DNA of 64,000 nt from Actinacidiphila paucisporea (lineage in GTDB: Bacteria > Actinomycetota > Actinomycetes > Streptomycetales > Streptomycetaceae), in assembly GCF_900142575.1 (NCBI RefSeq), contig NZ_FRBI01000008.1, positions 226,222-290,221 of the forward strand. Reading direction: 5' to 3'. A program made the translations under genes and the position numbers. Numbering within the stretch: position 1 is the first letter of the stretch; each line of letters starts with the position of its first letter. The notes below the pieces were generated by a model. That model did no database searches, was not told the origin of the DNA, and was given only the letters and a program-made list of their open reading frames with translations. Positions 1 through 9,364 of this stretch are shown piece by piece.

Positions 1-1
1 G

Positions 2-2902
2 CCCGAGCAGCGGCGCGAGGACGAACTGCTGCGCACCCGCGCCGAGATGGGCGCGCGCACCCCGGATCCCGACGCCTGGCCGCTGTTCGAGATCCGCGCC
101 AGCCTGCTCGGCGGCGGGCGGCACCGGCTGCACCTGAGCTTCAACATCCTCATCATCGACTTCTTCAGCCTGGCGCTGCTCTTCCACGACTGGCGGGTCT
201 GCTACCAGCAGCCCGACCGGCTGCCCGAGCCGCCCGGCGTCTTCTACCGCGACTACATCACCGCACAGCAGGAGTTGCGCGAAGGCCCCGGCTACCAGCA
301 GGCGGAGGCGTACTGGCTGGGCAGGCTGGCCGACCTGCCGCCCGCGCCCGAACTGCCGCTGGCCATGCAGCCGTCGCAGCTGCCCGCGGTGGAGTTCGTA
401 CGCCGCCAGGGCCGGTTGCCGCGCGAGCAGTGGGACGCGGTCAAGGCCGCGGCCAGGAAGCGCGGACTGACCCCGTCGGTCGCGCTGATGACGGCCTTCT
501 CCGACGTGCTGCGGCTGTGGTCCGCCGGGCGGGACGGCTTCACCCTCAACCTCACCCTCTTCGACCGGCCGCCGCTGCACCCCGCCATCGGCGAGATCAT
601 CGGCGACTTCACCTCGCTGACCATGCTCGCCGTCCAGGAGCCGGGCGACGAGCCGTTCGCCGAGCGGGCGCTGCGGCTCGGTGAGCAGCTGCTGCGCGAC
701 CTCGGGCACACCTCCTACAGCGGCCTGCGCGTGCTGCGCGAGCGGGCCCGCAGCCTGTCCTCGGGGCTGGGCGCCGCCATGCCGATCGTGGTCACCAGCG
801 CCATCGGCTCGGCCCCCGAGCAGGACCAGGCCGCCGACCGCGGCTTCTTCGGCCGGCTCGGCTACGGCATCAGCCAGACCCCGCAGGTGTGGGTGGACCA
901 CCAGATCATGGAGGAGTTCGGCGACCTCCTCTACAACTGGGACTGCGTCGACGCGCTCTTCCCTGACCGGCTGCTCGACGACATGTTCGCCGCCTACCAC
1001 GGCCTGCTCGAACAGCTCGCCACCGGCGACAGCGTGTGGGACGACCCCTCCCTGCGCCCCCAACTGCCCGCCTGGCAGCAGGCCGAGCGCGACGCGGCCA
1101 ACGCCACGGACCGGGAACTGCCCGGCGGCACCCTGTGCGGCCTCGCCGAGGACCGGGCACGGACCGCGCCCGACGCGGTCGCGGTGATCGACGGCGACAC
1201 CCGGCTGACCTACCGCGGGCTCACCGGCCACGCCAACCGGCTGGCCCGGCGGCTGCTGGAATGCGGCGCCCGGCGCGACAACCTGGTCGGCGTCGTCCTG
1301 GAACGCGGCTGGGAGCAGGTCGCCGCGACCCTCGGGGTGACCGCCTCCGGCGCCGCCTACCTGCCCGTCGACCCGTCCTGGCCGCAGGCCCGCAGATCCC
1401 AGGTGCTCGAACTGGGCGGGGTGCAGCTGGTGGTGACCTCCGCGACGCTGCGCGACAGCGCTCAGTGGCCGGCCGGCGTCCAGGTGCTGACCCTGGAGGA
1501 CGCCGAGGTGCTGGCCGCCGACGACGGCCCGCTGGACAGCGGACCGGCGCCCACCGACCTGGCCTACGTCATCTTCACCTCCGGCTCGACCGGTACGCCC
1601 AAGGGCGTCATGATCGACCACCGCGGCGCCGTCAACACCGTCCTCGACGTCAACGAGCGCTTCGGCGTCGGCCCCGACGACCGGGTCCTCGCGCTGTCCT
1701 CGCTGAGCTTCGACCTGTCGGTCTACGACGTCTTCGGCACCCTCGCCGCCGGCGCCGCCGTGGTGATCCCGTCCCCGTCCGGCGCCCGCGACCCGCAGCA
1801 CTGGACCGAGCTGATGGACGAGCACGGAGTCACCGTGTGGAATTCGGTGCCCGCCCTCATGCAGGCCTGGGTGGACGCCGGCGGCCGCACCGCGGCGGGC
1901 ACCCTGCGTACGGTGCTGCTCAGCGGCGACTGGATCCCGGTCACCCTGCCGGACGCGATCAGGGCCGCCGAGCCCGCCGCGCGAGTGGTCAGCCTGGGCG
2001 GCGCCACCGAGGCGTCGATCTGGTCGGTCTGCTACCCGATCGGCGAGGTCCCGCGGGAATGGGTCCGCGTCCCGTACGGCAAGCCGCTGGCGAACCAGAC
2101 GCTGCACATCTTCGACGCGGCCTTCGAGCCCTGTCCGGTCTGGACCCCGGGGGACCTCTACATCGGCGGCACCGGAGTGGCCAAGGGCTACTGGGCCGAC
2201 CCGCAGCGCACCGCGGCCGCCTTCGTCACCCACCCGGTCACCGGCGAACGCCTCTACCGCACCGGCGACCTCGGGCGCTATCTGCCCAGCGGCGACATCG
2301 AATTCCTCGGCCGCCTGGACTCCCAGGTCAAGCTGAACGGCTACCGCATCGAACTGGGCGAGATCACCGCGACCCTGCGCCGGCTGCCCGGCGTGGCCGA
2401 GGGCCTGGTCCGGGTCGACGCCAACCCCGTCACCGGCGCCCGCCAGCTGGTCGCCTACGTCGTGGCAGCGCCCGGCTCCGCGCCCGACACCGAAGCCGTA
2501 CGGGCCGCGCTCGCCGACGTCCTGCCCGACTACATGGTGCCGCAGCACTACCTGCTCATCGACGCCGTCCCGCTCAGCGCCAACGGCAAGGTCGACGTCT
2601 CCGCGCTGCCCACCGCCTGGACCGAGCCGGACCAGGAGGCCGTCGTCGGGCCGCGAGACGACCTGGAGGAGCAGATGCTCGGCATCTGGCGCGAGGTGCT
2701 CCAGCGCGACGACTTCGGGGTGCTCGACAACCTCTTCGAGATGGGCGCCGACTCGCTGCACGCCGTGCGCATCCTCACCCGGCTGCGCGACGACCTGGGC
2801 ATCGACACCGAGGGCGACGAGGGCCTGCGGCTGCTGTTCGAGAGCCCCACGGTCACCGAGCTGACCGCGGAACTGCGCAAGCGGGCGGGGGAGTCGGCCT
2901 GA
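2..2902 (+). CDS. NRPS, Cy-A-PCP module, 5' end outside window
   Basis: Cysteine-type nonribosomal peptide synthetase module; the reading frame is open from base 2, so the start lies upstream. Order: heterocyclisation (Cy) domain to about base 1010, adenylation domain about 1140-2600, peptidyl carrier about 2660-2890 with GADSL around the phosphopantetheine serine. Cy identity rests on SQTPQVWVDHQ, GDFTSL and PIVVTS. The DxxxxDxxS signature reads NILIIDFFS, so the first Asp is Asn (143-145). Adenylation motifs are intact (TSGSTGTPKG, RTGD, NGKVD). The specificity positions I read are D-L-Y-N-L-S-L-I-W, which is the cysteine code. The expected product is a Cys-derived thiazoline on the carrier. 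The stop overlaps the next start (TGATG), so translation is coupled. Confidence 0.95.
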   Translation, partial: PEQRREDELLRTRAEMGARTPDPDAWPLFEIRASLLGGGRHRLHLSFNILIIDFFSLALLFHDWRVCYQQPDRLPEPPGVFYRDYITAQQELREGPGYQQAEAYWLGRLADLPPAPELPLAMQPSQLPAVEFVRRQGRLPREQWDAVKAAARKRGLTPSVALMTAFSDVLRLWSAGRDGFTLNLTLFDRPPLHPAIGEIIGDFTSLTMLAVQEPGDEPFAERALRLGEQLLRDLGHTSYSGLRVLRERARSLSSGLGAAMPIVVTSAIGSAPEQDQAADRGFFGRLGYGISQTPQVWVDHQIMEEFGDLLYNWDCVDALFPDRLLDDMFAAYHGLLEQLATGDSVWDDPSLRPQLPAWQQAERDAANATDRELPGGTLCGLAEDRARTAPDAVAVIDGDTRLTYRGLTGHANRLARRLLECGARRDNLVGVVLERGWEQVAATLGVTASGAAYLPVDPSWPQARRSQVLELGGVQLVVTSATLRDSAQWPAGVQVLTLEDAEVLAADDGPLDSGPAPTDLAYVIFTSGSTGTPKGVMIDHRGAVNTVLDVNERFGVGPDDRVLALSSLSFDLSVYDVFGTLAAGAAVVIPSPSGARDPQHWTELMDEHGVTVWNSVPALMQAWVDAGGRTAAGTLRTVLLSGDWIPVTLPDAIRAAEPAARVVSLGGATEASIWSVCYPIGEVPREWVRVPYGKPLANQTLHIFDAAFEPCPVWTPGDLYIGGTGVAKGYWADPQRTAAAFVTHPVTGERLYRTGDLGRYLPSGDIEFLGRLDSQVKLNGYRIELGEITATLRRLPGVAEGLVRVDANPVTGARQLVAYVVAAPGSAPDTEAVRAALADVLPDYMVPQHYLLIDAVPLSANGKVDVSALPTAWTEPDQEAVVGPRDDLEEQMLGIWREVLQRDDFGVLDNLFEMGADSLHAVRILTRLRDDLGIDTEGDEGLRLLFESPTVTELTAELRKRAGESA

Positions 2903-4449
2903 TGGCGCGGACGGCGAGCGACGTACTGGCGGGCGGCTGGGACGACATCGTCGTCGGCGCGGGCTCGGCCGGCTCGGTGCTGGCCGCCCGGCTGACCGAG
3001 CAGAATGGGCGGCGGGTGCTGCTGATCGAGGCGGGCACCGAACCCGCCCCGCAGTCGGGCCCGCCCGGCAGCCCGGTGCTGACCGGCGCGAACTGGGACC
3101 ACGCCGCTTCCGTCGGCGACACCGCGCCCGGCACCGGGCGTCAGTATCCCTACCTGGTCGGCAAGGTGCTCGGCGGTTCCTCCGCGGTCAACGGCGCCAT
3201 CGCGCTGCGCGGCCTGCCCGCCGACTTCGACGGCTGGGCCGCCGCGGGCAACCCCGGCTGGTCCTGGCCGCACGTGCTGCCGTACTTCCGCCGCCTGGAG
3301 TCCGACGCCGACCACCCCGCCGGCGCCCTGCACGGTACGGACGGGCCGCTGCCGATCCGCAGGCCCGCGCCGGATCGGCTGTCCGCGACCGCGACCGCCT
3401 TCCTGGCAGGTTGCCGGGCGGTGGGCCTGCCCGCGCGGCCCGACCTCAACGACGGCGGCACCGGCGCGGGACCGATCCCCGCCAACCTGGCCGGCCGGCA
3501 CCGGGTCTCGGCCGCCGACGCCTACCTGGAGCCGGTACGCGGCAGGGACGGGCTCGCCGTCCTGGACCGCTGCGAGGTCACCCGGGTGCTGGTCGTGGGC
3601 GGCCGGGCCACCGGCGTGGAACTGCTCCTCGACGGCCGCCTCCACCAGGTGGCGGCCGACCGGGTCACCCTGTGCGCGGGCGCCATCGGCACCCCGCTGC
3701 TGCTCCAGCGCTCCGGCATCGGCGCCGCCGACCGCTCCGTCGCGCTCGGGCTGCCGGTGACCGCCGACCTGCCGGGCGTCGGCGGCAACCTGATCGACCA
3801 TCCGCTGGTGCCGGTGTGGTCCGCCGCGGCCCCCGGGGTGTGCGGGGACGACGACCCCTGGCACGAGGCGATGGCCAGGGTCGCCACCACCGGCGGGGAG
3901 GCGGACGTCAACCTGCTGCTGGTCGCCAACGTACGCGGCGCCGCCATCCCCGGCATCGGCGCCGTGCTCGGCGGCGACGCGGGCATCTCCGTCGGCGCGC
4001 TGCTGCTGGCCCCCCGCTCGCGCGGCACGGTCGAACTGACCCACGCCGACCCCAAGGCCGCCCCGGCGATCCGGCTGGGGCTCGGCACCGACCCCGACGA
4101 CCTGGCGCGGTTGATGAACGGCGTACGCCTGGCCTGGTCGGTGGTGCGCTCGGCGCCGTTCGCCCCGGTGGTGTCGCGGACCTTCCTGTGGACCGAGCGG
4201 ATGGTGGACGACGACGCCCTGCTGCGCCGCGCGGTCGCCAACTTCGTGTCGCCCACCTGGCACGCGGCGGGCACCGCCCGGATGGGCACGGCCGGCGACC
4301 CGGGCGCGGTCGTGGACGAGCGGCTGAACGTGCACGGCGTGGCGGGCCTGCGGGTCGCCGACGCCTCGGTGATGCCCACGATCGTCCGCGCCCCCACCAA
4401 CCTCACCTGCATCATGCTCGCCGAGCGGGCCGCCGAGTGGATGCGATGA
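2902..4449 (+). CDS. GMC-family FAD oxidoreductase
   Basis: Choline dehydrogenase-like flavoprotein of 515 residues, the normal family length. The N-terminus has the Rossmann FAD motif GAGSAGS (about residues 19-25), the GMC signature region follows with GGSSAVNGA, and the C-terminus carries the catalytic-region sequence WHAAGTARMG and the closing PTNLTCIML. Such enzymes usually oxidise alcohols or related C-H bonds. Its start overlaps the NRPS stop and it sits between two Cy-A-PCP genes, so it very probably acts on the NRPS product. Whether it oxidises a thiazoline, an alcohol or a released intermediate cannot be told from sequence. There is no signal peptide, so it should be cytoplasmic. 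Confidence 0.93.
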   Translation: MARTASDVLAGGWDDIVVGAGSAGSVLAARLTEQNGRRVLLIEAGTEPAPQSGPPGSPVLTGANWDHAASVGDTAPGTGRQYPYLVGKVLGGSSAVNGAIALRGLPADFDGWAAAGNPGWSWPHVLPYFRRLESDADHPAGALHGTDGPLPIRRPAPDRLSATATAFLAGCRAVGLPARPDLNDGGTGAGPIPANLAGRHRVSAADAYLEPVRGRDGLAVLDRCEVTRVLVVGGRATGVELLLDGRLHQVAADRVTLCAGAIGTPLLLQRSGIGAADRSVALGLPVTADLPGVGGNLIDHPLVPVWSAAAPGVCGDDDPWHEAMARVATTGGEADVNLLLVANVRGAAIPGIGAVLGGDAGISVGALLLAPRSRGTVELTHADPKAAPAIRLGLGTDPDDLARLMNGVRLAWSVVRSAPFAPVVSRTFLWTERMVDDDALLRRAVANFVSPTWHAAGTARMGTAGDPGAVVDERLNVHGVAGLRVADASVMPTIVRAPTNLTCIMLAERAAEWMR

Positions 4450-4479
4450 CGCTCAGACAGCGATGACCGGGAGACAGCG

Positions 4480-7400
4480 ATGACAGTGCAGCAGCTCACC
4501 GAGAACCAGCCGGCGCCGCAGGAGCCGGCGCCCGCCGTCTTCCCGCTCACCGACCTGCAGGCCGGCTACCTCGTCGGCAGCAGCAGCCTGATCGAACTGG
4601 GCGGCTTCCGCCCCACGATGTACGTCGAGATCGACATGGTCGACTTCGACGCCGACCGCGCCCGCCGGGCGGTCGACCTGCTGATCGCCCGGCACGAGCA
4701 CCTGCGGACCGTCGTGCTGGCCGAGGGCGCCCAGCGGGTGCTCGACCCCGCCGAGGTCGAGCCGTTCGCGCTGCCCGTCACCGACCTGACCGGGCTGCCG
4801 CCCGAGCAGCGGCAGGAGGCGCTGCTGGCGACCCGGCGCGCGCTGTGCGAACGCGGCGTCGACCCCACCGGCCGCCCGCTGTTCGAGGTCAGCGCCCACC
4901 GGGTGCGCCCGCACCGCTTCCGCATCCACTTCGCGATGAGCCTGCTGCTGCTCGACTCCGGCAGCACCCGGCAGCTCCAGCAGGAGTGGTGGCGGCTCTA
5001 CACCGACCCGGACGCCGAACTCCCGCCGACCGGGCGGACCTTCCGCGACTGCGTGCTCGCCCGGGTCGCCTACGAGCGCACCGACGATTTCGCCGAGCAC
5101 TGGAGCTACTGGCGCGACCGGCTCGACTCGCTGCCCGAGGCACCGGTACTGCCATCGTCGGGCCGGGTCGCCACCCTCGAACCCGGCCGCCTGGTCCGCC
5201 GCGTCCACCGCCTCGACCGCGGCCAGTGGCAGCGCCTGTCGGCCGCCTTCCGCGCCCACAAGGTGCTGCCCGCCGCCGCGATGATGCACGTCTTCGCCGA
5301 GACGCTGGGCGCCTGGGCCGCCGCACCGCACTTCTGCCTCAACGTGCTGCACCAGAACTGGGCCACCGCACACCCCGAAACCGCCGGTGTGGTCGGCCAG
5401 TTCAGCTCCACCCTGCCGCTGGAGGTGGACCTGCGCGGCGAGGACGACTTCTTCGGCCGCGCCGGGCGGCTGCAGCGCCGGCTGTGGCAGGACATGGCGC
5501 ACAGCGAGGTCACCGCGGTCCAGGTGACCCGCGAACTGGCCGCCCGCCGCGGCTGGACCGGCCGCGCCGCGCTGCCGTACGTCTTCAACAGCATGCTCGG
5601 GCCGGCCCGCCGGGAGAGCGAGGAGCCCGGGCCGGCCTGCCGGGTGGTGCACAACAACCTGCGCACCCCGCAGGTGCTGATCGACAACCAGCTGGTCGAC
5701 GGCGCCCACGGGGGAGTGGACTGCGTGTGGGACGTGGTGGACGAGGCCTTCCCGCCGGGCCTGCCCGACGCGATGTTCCAGGCGTACGGGCGGCTGCTCG
5801 ACACGCTCGCGGGACCCGACGGCGCGCGAAGCGCCCCCGACCCCGTACCGCCCGCGCACCGGGCGGTGGTCGCCGCGGACAACGCGCCCGCCGGCGAGCC
5901 GCCGCGGGGCCGGCTGGAGGACGGCTTCCTGCGGCAGGCGGCGCTGCGGCCCGCGGCCCCCGCGGTGGTGACCGCGGAAAGGACGCTGTCCTACGCCGAG
6001 TTGGAGTCGGTCTCGCGGGCCATCGCCCGCTGGCTGCACCAGCAGCGGATCGGCGCCGGTGACATCGTCCCGGTGGTCATGTCCAAGGGCTGGGAGCAGG
6101 TCGCCGCGGCCCTCGGCGTGGTCCGCTCCGGCGCCGCCTACTGCCCGGTCGACGCCGGCCTGCCGCAGGCCCGTGTCCGCGAACTGCTCGACGACTGCGC
6201 CGCTCGGGTGGTGCTCGGCCAGTCCCACGGGCCGCGGGACGCCGGCGGCGCCCGACCGGTCCTCCTGGTGGACAGCGTCGCCCCGAGCGGCTACCCGCCG
6301 GCGCCCGCGCACGGCGGCGGACCGGGCGACCTCGCGTACATCATCTACACCTCGGGGTCCACGGGCCGCCCCAAGGGCGTGATGATCGAGCACGCCGCCG
6401 CTCTCAACACCGTGCTGGACATCAACGAGCGCATCCGGCTGGCACCGGACGACCGGGTGTTCGGCATCTCCTCGCTCAGCTTCGACCTGTCGGTCTGGGA
6501 CGTCTTCGGCACGCTGGCGGCAGGTGCCGCCCTGGTGCTGCCCGCCGCGTCGAGCCGGCCCGACCCGGTCGGCTGGGCCGGGACGGCGGCCGAGCACGGG
6601 GTGACCGTGTGGAATTCGGTGCCCGCGCTGGCCGAGATGCTCACCGAGGTCGCCGAGCAGGGCCAGGTCGCCGGGCAGGGCCAGGGCACGGGGCAGGAGC
6701 AGGGCGCGGGCCGCCCGCCGATCCGGTCCTTCCTGCTCAGCGGCGACTGGGTGCCCACCGCGCTGCCCGACCGGATGCGCGCGCTGTGGCCCGACGTCGA
6801 GGTCACCGCGCTCGGCGGCGCCACCGAGGCCGCGATCTGGTCCAACTCCCACCTGGTCGGCCGGGTCGACCCCGCATGGCGCAGCATCCCCTACGGCCGC
6901 CCGCTGCCCGGCCAGACGATGCGGGTCCTCGACCACCGGCTCGACATCCGGCCGCCGGGCGCGGTCGGCCGGATCCACATCGGCGGCGCGGGCCTGGCCC
7001 GCGGCTACTGGCGGGACCCGGAGCGCACCGCCGAGCGCTTCGTCACCCACCCCTCGACCGGTGAACGCCTCTACTGGACCGGCGACCTGGGCCGCTACCG
7101 GCCGGACGGCGTCATCGAATTCCTCGGCCGCGAGGACCGCCAGGCCAAGATCCAGGGCTTCCGGGTCGAGCCGGGCGAGGTCGAGGCGGCGGTCCGCGCG
7201 TGCGAGGGCGTACGGGACTGCGCGGTCACCGTGGAGGACGGCCCTGCCGGGCAGAAGCGGCTGGTCGCGCTGGTGGTGGCCGCCCCCGGGCAGCACCCGC
7301 GGGCCGCGGAGCTGGCGGCCCGGCTGCGCGGCCGGCTGCCGCACTACATGGTGCCCGGGTCGATCCACGTGGTCGACCGCCCCGCGCTGTCCGCGAACGG

Positions 7401-8511
7401 CAAGGTGGACGTCGCGCGCACGCTGGCCGCGGCCAGGGCCGCCGACCGGGACGGCGGTGCCGCCGCCGCGGCGGACGGCCTGCCCGGCGGCAGGACCGCG
7501 GTACGGCTGGCGGAGCTGTGGCGTGAGCTGTTGGAGGCCGACGCGGTGGGACCCGAGTCCGACTTCTTCGCGCTGGGCGGCAATTCGCTGCTCGCGCTGC
7601 GGCTGGTCAACCGGGTCGACGCGGAATTCGGGGTGACGCTGCGGTTCGGCGAGATCTTCGAGACGCCGACGCTGCGGGGCCTGGCCGAGCGGGTCGGACA
7701 GGGCGCGGAGGCGGCGGATGCGGGGCCGGCCGGCTGCTCGGTCGCCCTGTCGGCGGGACCGGGCGTGGAAGTGCACCTCTTCCACCCGGTCGGCGGCTCG
7801 GTGAGCTGCTACACCGACTTCGCCCGGCTGTGGGGCGGGCCGGTACGCGCCTTCCAGCACCCGTCGCTGGCCAGGGGCGGCCCGGCGGACGAGCGGGCCG
7901 ACCTGGTGGCCATGGCCGCCGCCTACCGGGCGGAGCTGCTGCGGCTCACCCCGAAAGGCCCTTACCTGCTGGGCGGTTGGTCGATGGGCGGAGTGCTCGC
8001 CTACGAGGTGGCCGGCCAACTCGCCTCCGCGGGGCACCAGGTGCGGGTCTTCATGATCGACAGCGATCTGGCCAACCTGCGGCAGCCCGCCACCGACACC
8101 GCCCGCCACCGTGAATTCCTCGCCGACCTCGCGCGCGGCGTGCTGCCCGCCGATGTCGCCGCCGCGGTCAACGGCGCGGACAGCGAGGCCCGTTCGGCGG
8201 CCGCGCGGGACGCGGCTGTCGCGCACGGGCTGCTCCCCGCGGAAGTGGACCCGGCGGGCTACGAACGGCTGATGCGGGTGCACGCGGCCAACCTCGGCGC
8301 GCTCGCCCGCTACCGCCCGGCCGCCTCGGCCGTGCCCGCGCTGCTCTTCGTGGCCGGCGGGGTGGACCGGCCCGACCCGGTGCCCGCCTGGCGTGCCGTC
8401 TGCCGCGACCTGGACACCGAGGTATGGCCTGCCGACCACTACTCGATCATGGCACCCCCGAACCAGCGTGCGGTGGTGGCCAGGGTCGCCGCATGGTCGG
8501 ACCCGGTCTGA
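4480..8511 (+). CDS. NRPS, Cy-A-PCP-TE terminal module
   Basis: Terminal NRPS protein of 1343 residues. Order: Cy domain about 1-430, adenylation about 460-970, carrier about 1000-1080 (GGNSL), type I thioesterase about 1090-1343 (nucleophile motif GWSMGG, C-terminal DHYS histidine). Adenylation code read as D-L-W-N-L-S-L-I-W, cysteine-like with Trp for Tyr at the third position. The Cy domain diverges more than that of the preceding protein: DxxxxDxxS reads SLLLLDSGS, GDFT reads GQFSS, the FTS motif reads FNS, and LDHQ reads IDNQ. A Gln/Gly-rich insertion lies inside the A domain (about 6646-6715). Start ATG follows GGGAG. The TE suggests release by hydrolysis or cyclisation after the second cysteine. 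Confidence 0.95.
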   Translation: MTVQQLTENQPAPQEPAPAVFPLTDLQAGYLVGSSSLIELGGFRPTMYVEIDMVDFDADRARRAVDLLIARHEHLRTVVLAEGAQRVLDPAEVEPFALPVTDLTGLPPEQRQEALLATRRALCERGVDPTGRPLFEVSAHRVRPHRFRIHFAMSLLLLDSGSTRQLQQEWWRLYTDPDAELPPTGRTFRDCVLARVAYERTDDFAEHWSYWRDRLDSLPEAPVLPSSGRVATLEPGRLVRRVHRLDRGQWQRLSAAFRAHKVLPAAAMMHVFAETLGAWAAAPHFCLNVLHQNWATAHPETAGVVGQFSSTLPLEVDLRGEDDFFGRAGRLQRRLWQDMAHSEVTAVQVTRELAARRGWTGRAALPYVFNSMLGPARRESEEPGPACRVVHNNLRTPQVLIDNQLVDGAHGGVDCVWDVVDEAFPPGLPDAMFQAYGRLLDTLAGPDGARSAPDPVPPAHRAVVAADNAPAGEPPRGRLEDGFLRQAALRPAAPAVVTAERTLSYAELESVSRAIARWLHQQRIGAGDIVPVVMSKGWEQVAAALGVVRSGAAYCPVDAGLPQARVRELLDDCAARVVLGQSHGPRDAGGARPVLLVDSVAPSGYPPAPAHGGGPGDLAYIIYTSGSTGRPKGVMIEHAAALNTVLDINERIRLAPDDRVFGISSLSFDLSVWDVFGTLAAGAALVLPAASSRPDPVGWAGTAAEHGVTVWNSVPALAEMLTEVAEQGQVAGQGQGTGQEQGAGRPPIRSFLLSGDWVPTALPDRMRALWPDVEVTALGGATEAAIWSNSHLVGRVDPAWRSIPYGRPLPGQTMRVLDHRLDIRPPGAVGRIHIGGAGLARGYWRDPERTAERFVTHPSTGERLYWTGDLGRYRPDGVIEFLGREDRQAKIQGFRVEPGEVEAAVRACEGVRDCAVTVEDGPAGQKRLVALVVAAPGQHPRAAELAARLRGRLPHYMVPGSIHVVDRPALSANGKVDVARTLAAARAADRDGGAAAAADGLPGGRTAVRLAELWRELLEADAVGPESDFFALGGNSLLALRLVNRVDAEFGVTLRFGEIFETPTLRGLAERVGQGAEAADAGPAGCSVALSAGPGVEVHLFHPVGGSVSCYTDFARLWGGPVRAFQHPSLARGGPADERADLVAMAAAYRAELLRLTPKGPYLLGGWSMGGVLAYEVAGQLASAGHQVRVFMIDSDLANLRQPATDTARHREFLADLARGVLPADVAAAVNGADSEARSAAARDAAVAHGLLPAEVDPAGYERLMRVHAANLGALARYRPAASAVPALLFVAGGVDRPDPVPAWRAVCRDLDTEVWPADHYSIMAPPNQRAVVARVAAWSDPV

Positions 8512-8545
8512 CCCTCCGCGGGTGCGGCGGGGGAGCGCTCAGCGC

Positions 8546-8579
8546 GCGGCTGCCGGGCGCGTATCCGCCCGGCAGCCGC
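8546..8579. terminator. Bidirectional hairpin terminator
   Basis: Perfect 14-bp GC stem (8546-8559 with 8566-8579) and a 6-base loop CGTATC, between the convergent stops of the NRPS and the MarR gene. No U tract, as usual in high-GC actinomycetes. Confidence 0.75.
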
Positions 8580-8583
8580 AGGC

Positions 8584-9036
8584 TCATTCGTCCGCGCCCA
8601 GTTCCGCGGTCATCGCACGTACCAGGGCGGGCAGGCCGATGGCCAGTGCCTGCTGCTCCTCGGGGGTCAGCGCGGCGAGCCAGCGTTCGTGCCGCTGCCT
8701 CATCGCCTCGGCGATCTGGGCGGCGGCCAGCCGCCCCGGGCCGGTCAGGACCACCTTCTGGAAGCGGCGGTTGTCCGGGTCGCGGCCGCGCTCGACCCAC
8801 CCCTTCTCGGTCATGCCTGCCACCAGCCGGCTGACGGTGCTCTTCTCCAGGCCCAGGTACGAGCCGAGTTCGTGCTGCACGCAGGCGCCGGTGGCCAGAT
8901 AGCCCAGTGCCAGCGACTCCGAGAGTGAAGCGCCGAGTCCCGGTACGACCCGGGACGGATCGAGCACACCACGCCGTCTGAACAAGCCGTCCATCGCCAA
9001 TTCCAGCACGTCGTGCGGTCCGGCGGGCATTACCAC
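8584..9036 (-). CDS. MarR-family transcriptional regulator
   Basis: Winged-helix repressor of 150 residues, typical MarR size. The HTH and recognition region includes LGLEKSTVSRLVAGM and is followed by the wing around RGRDPDNRRFQKV. MarR dimers usually repress their own promoter and neighbouring oxidoreductase or efflux genes until a small ligand binds. The ATG is preceded by GGAGG at good spacing, and an AGTTGT/ACAACT inverted repeat lies 48-64 bp upstream over a likely -10 (TATAGT on the minus strand). It stands alone between the NRPS and the SagB-fusion gene; control of those genes is plausible but unproven. Confidence 0.9.
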   Translation of the reverse strand: MVMPAGPHDVLELAMDGLFRRRGVLDPSRVVPGLGASLSESLALGYLATGACVQHELGSYLGLEKSTVSRLVAGMTEKGWVERGRDPDNRRFQKVVLTGPGRLAAAQIAEAMRQRHERWLAALTPEEQQALAIGLPALVRAMTAELGADE

Positions 9037-9083
9037 CTCCGTGGGTCGCGTTCGGCGACCCTGATTGCTACGCTGCCGTGAGC

Positions 9084-9100
9084 AGTTGTGATGTACAACT
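9084..9100. promoter_or_regulatory. Inverted repeat, likely MarR operator
   Basis: AGTTGT-N5-ACAACT, overlapping the sequence TATAGT read on the minus strand as a possible -10 for the MarR gene. TTGT/ACAA half-sites suit MarR proteins. Autoregulation is inferred from position. Confidence 0.55.
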
Positions 9101-9364
9101 ATAGAGTCGTGCTCATGTTATCCGACCGGGGCCGCCTCCTCGTCGGATCACGCTGGGGGGTGGAGGCGACTTCACGGTAATTGACTTCCGGTGCTTGCGA
9201 CGACCCGTAGGGCGGGCCGCCGGGAGCGTCGGCTGAGCGCCTGCCGACCTCGGCGGACCCGACGCCGGCGTTGTCGTTGTCTACTCAAGCACTTTTGTGA
9301 CCGCAAGTGACCGAAGCCCGGCGAAATACGCCACCTTCGTGATCAGGTCGTGCGTCGCGCCGAC
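9101..9364. other. Intergenic region without a gene
   Basis: Together with the flanking operator and terminator this forms a 384-bp gap between two minus-strand genes. I see no convincing ORF, RNA gene or further strong repeat in this part. Confidence 0.5.

Noticed and set aside
4453..8439. Very long minus-strand open frame opposite the second NRPS gene
   Set aside because: Composition is Arg/Gly/Pro/His-rich without any domain, and it mirrors a clear NRPS frame. It is a high-GC shadow.
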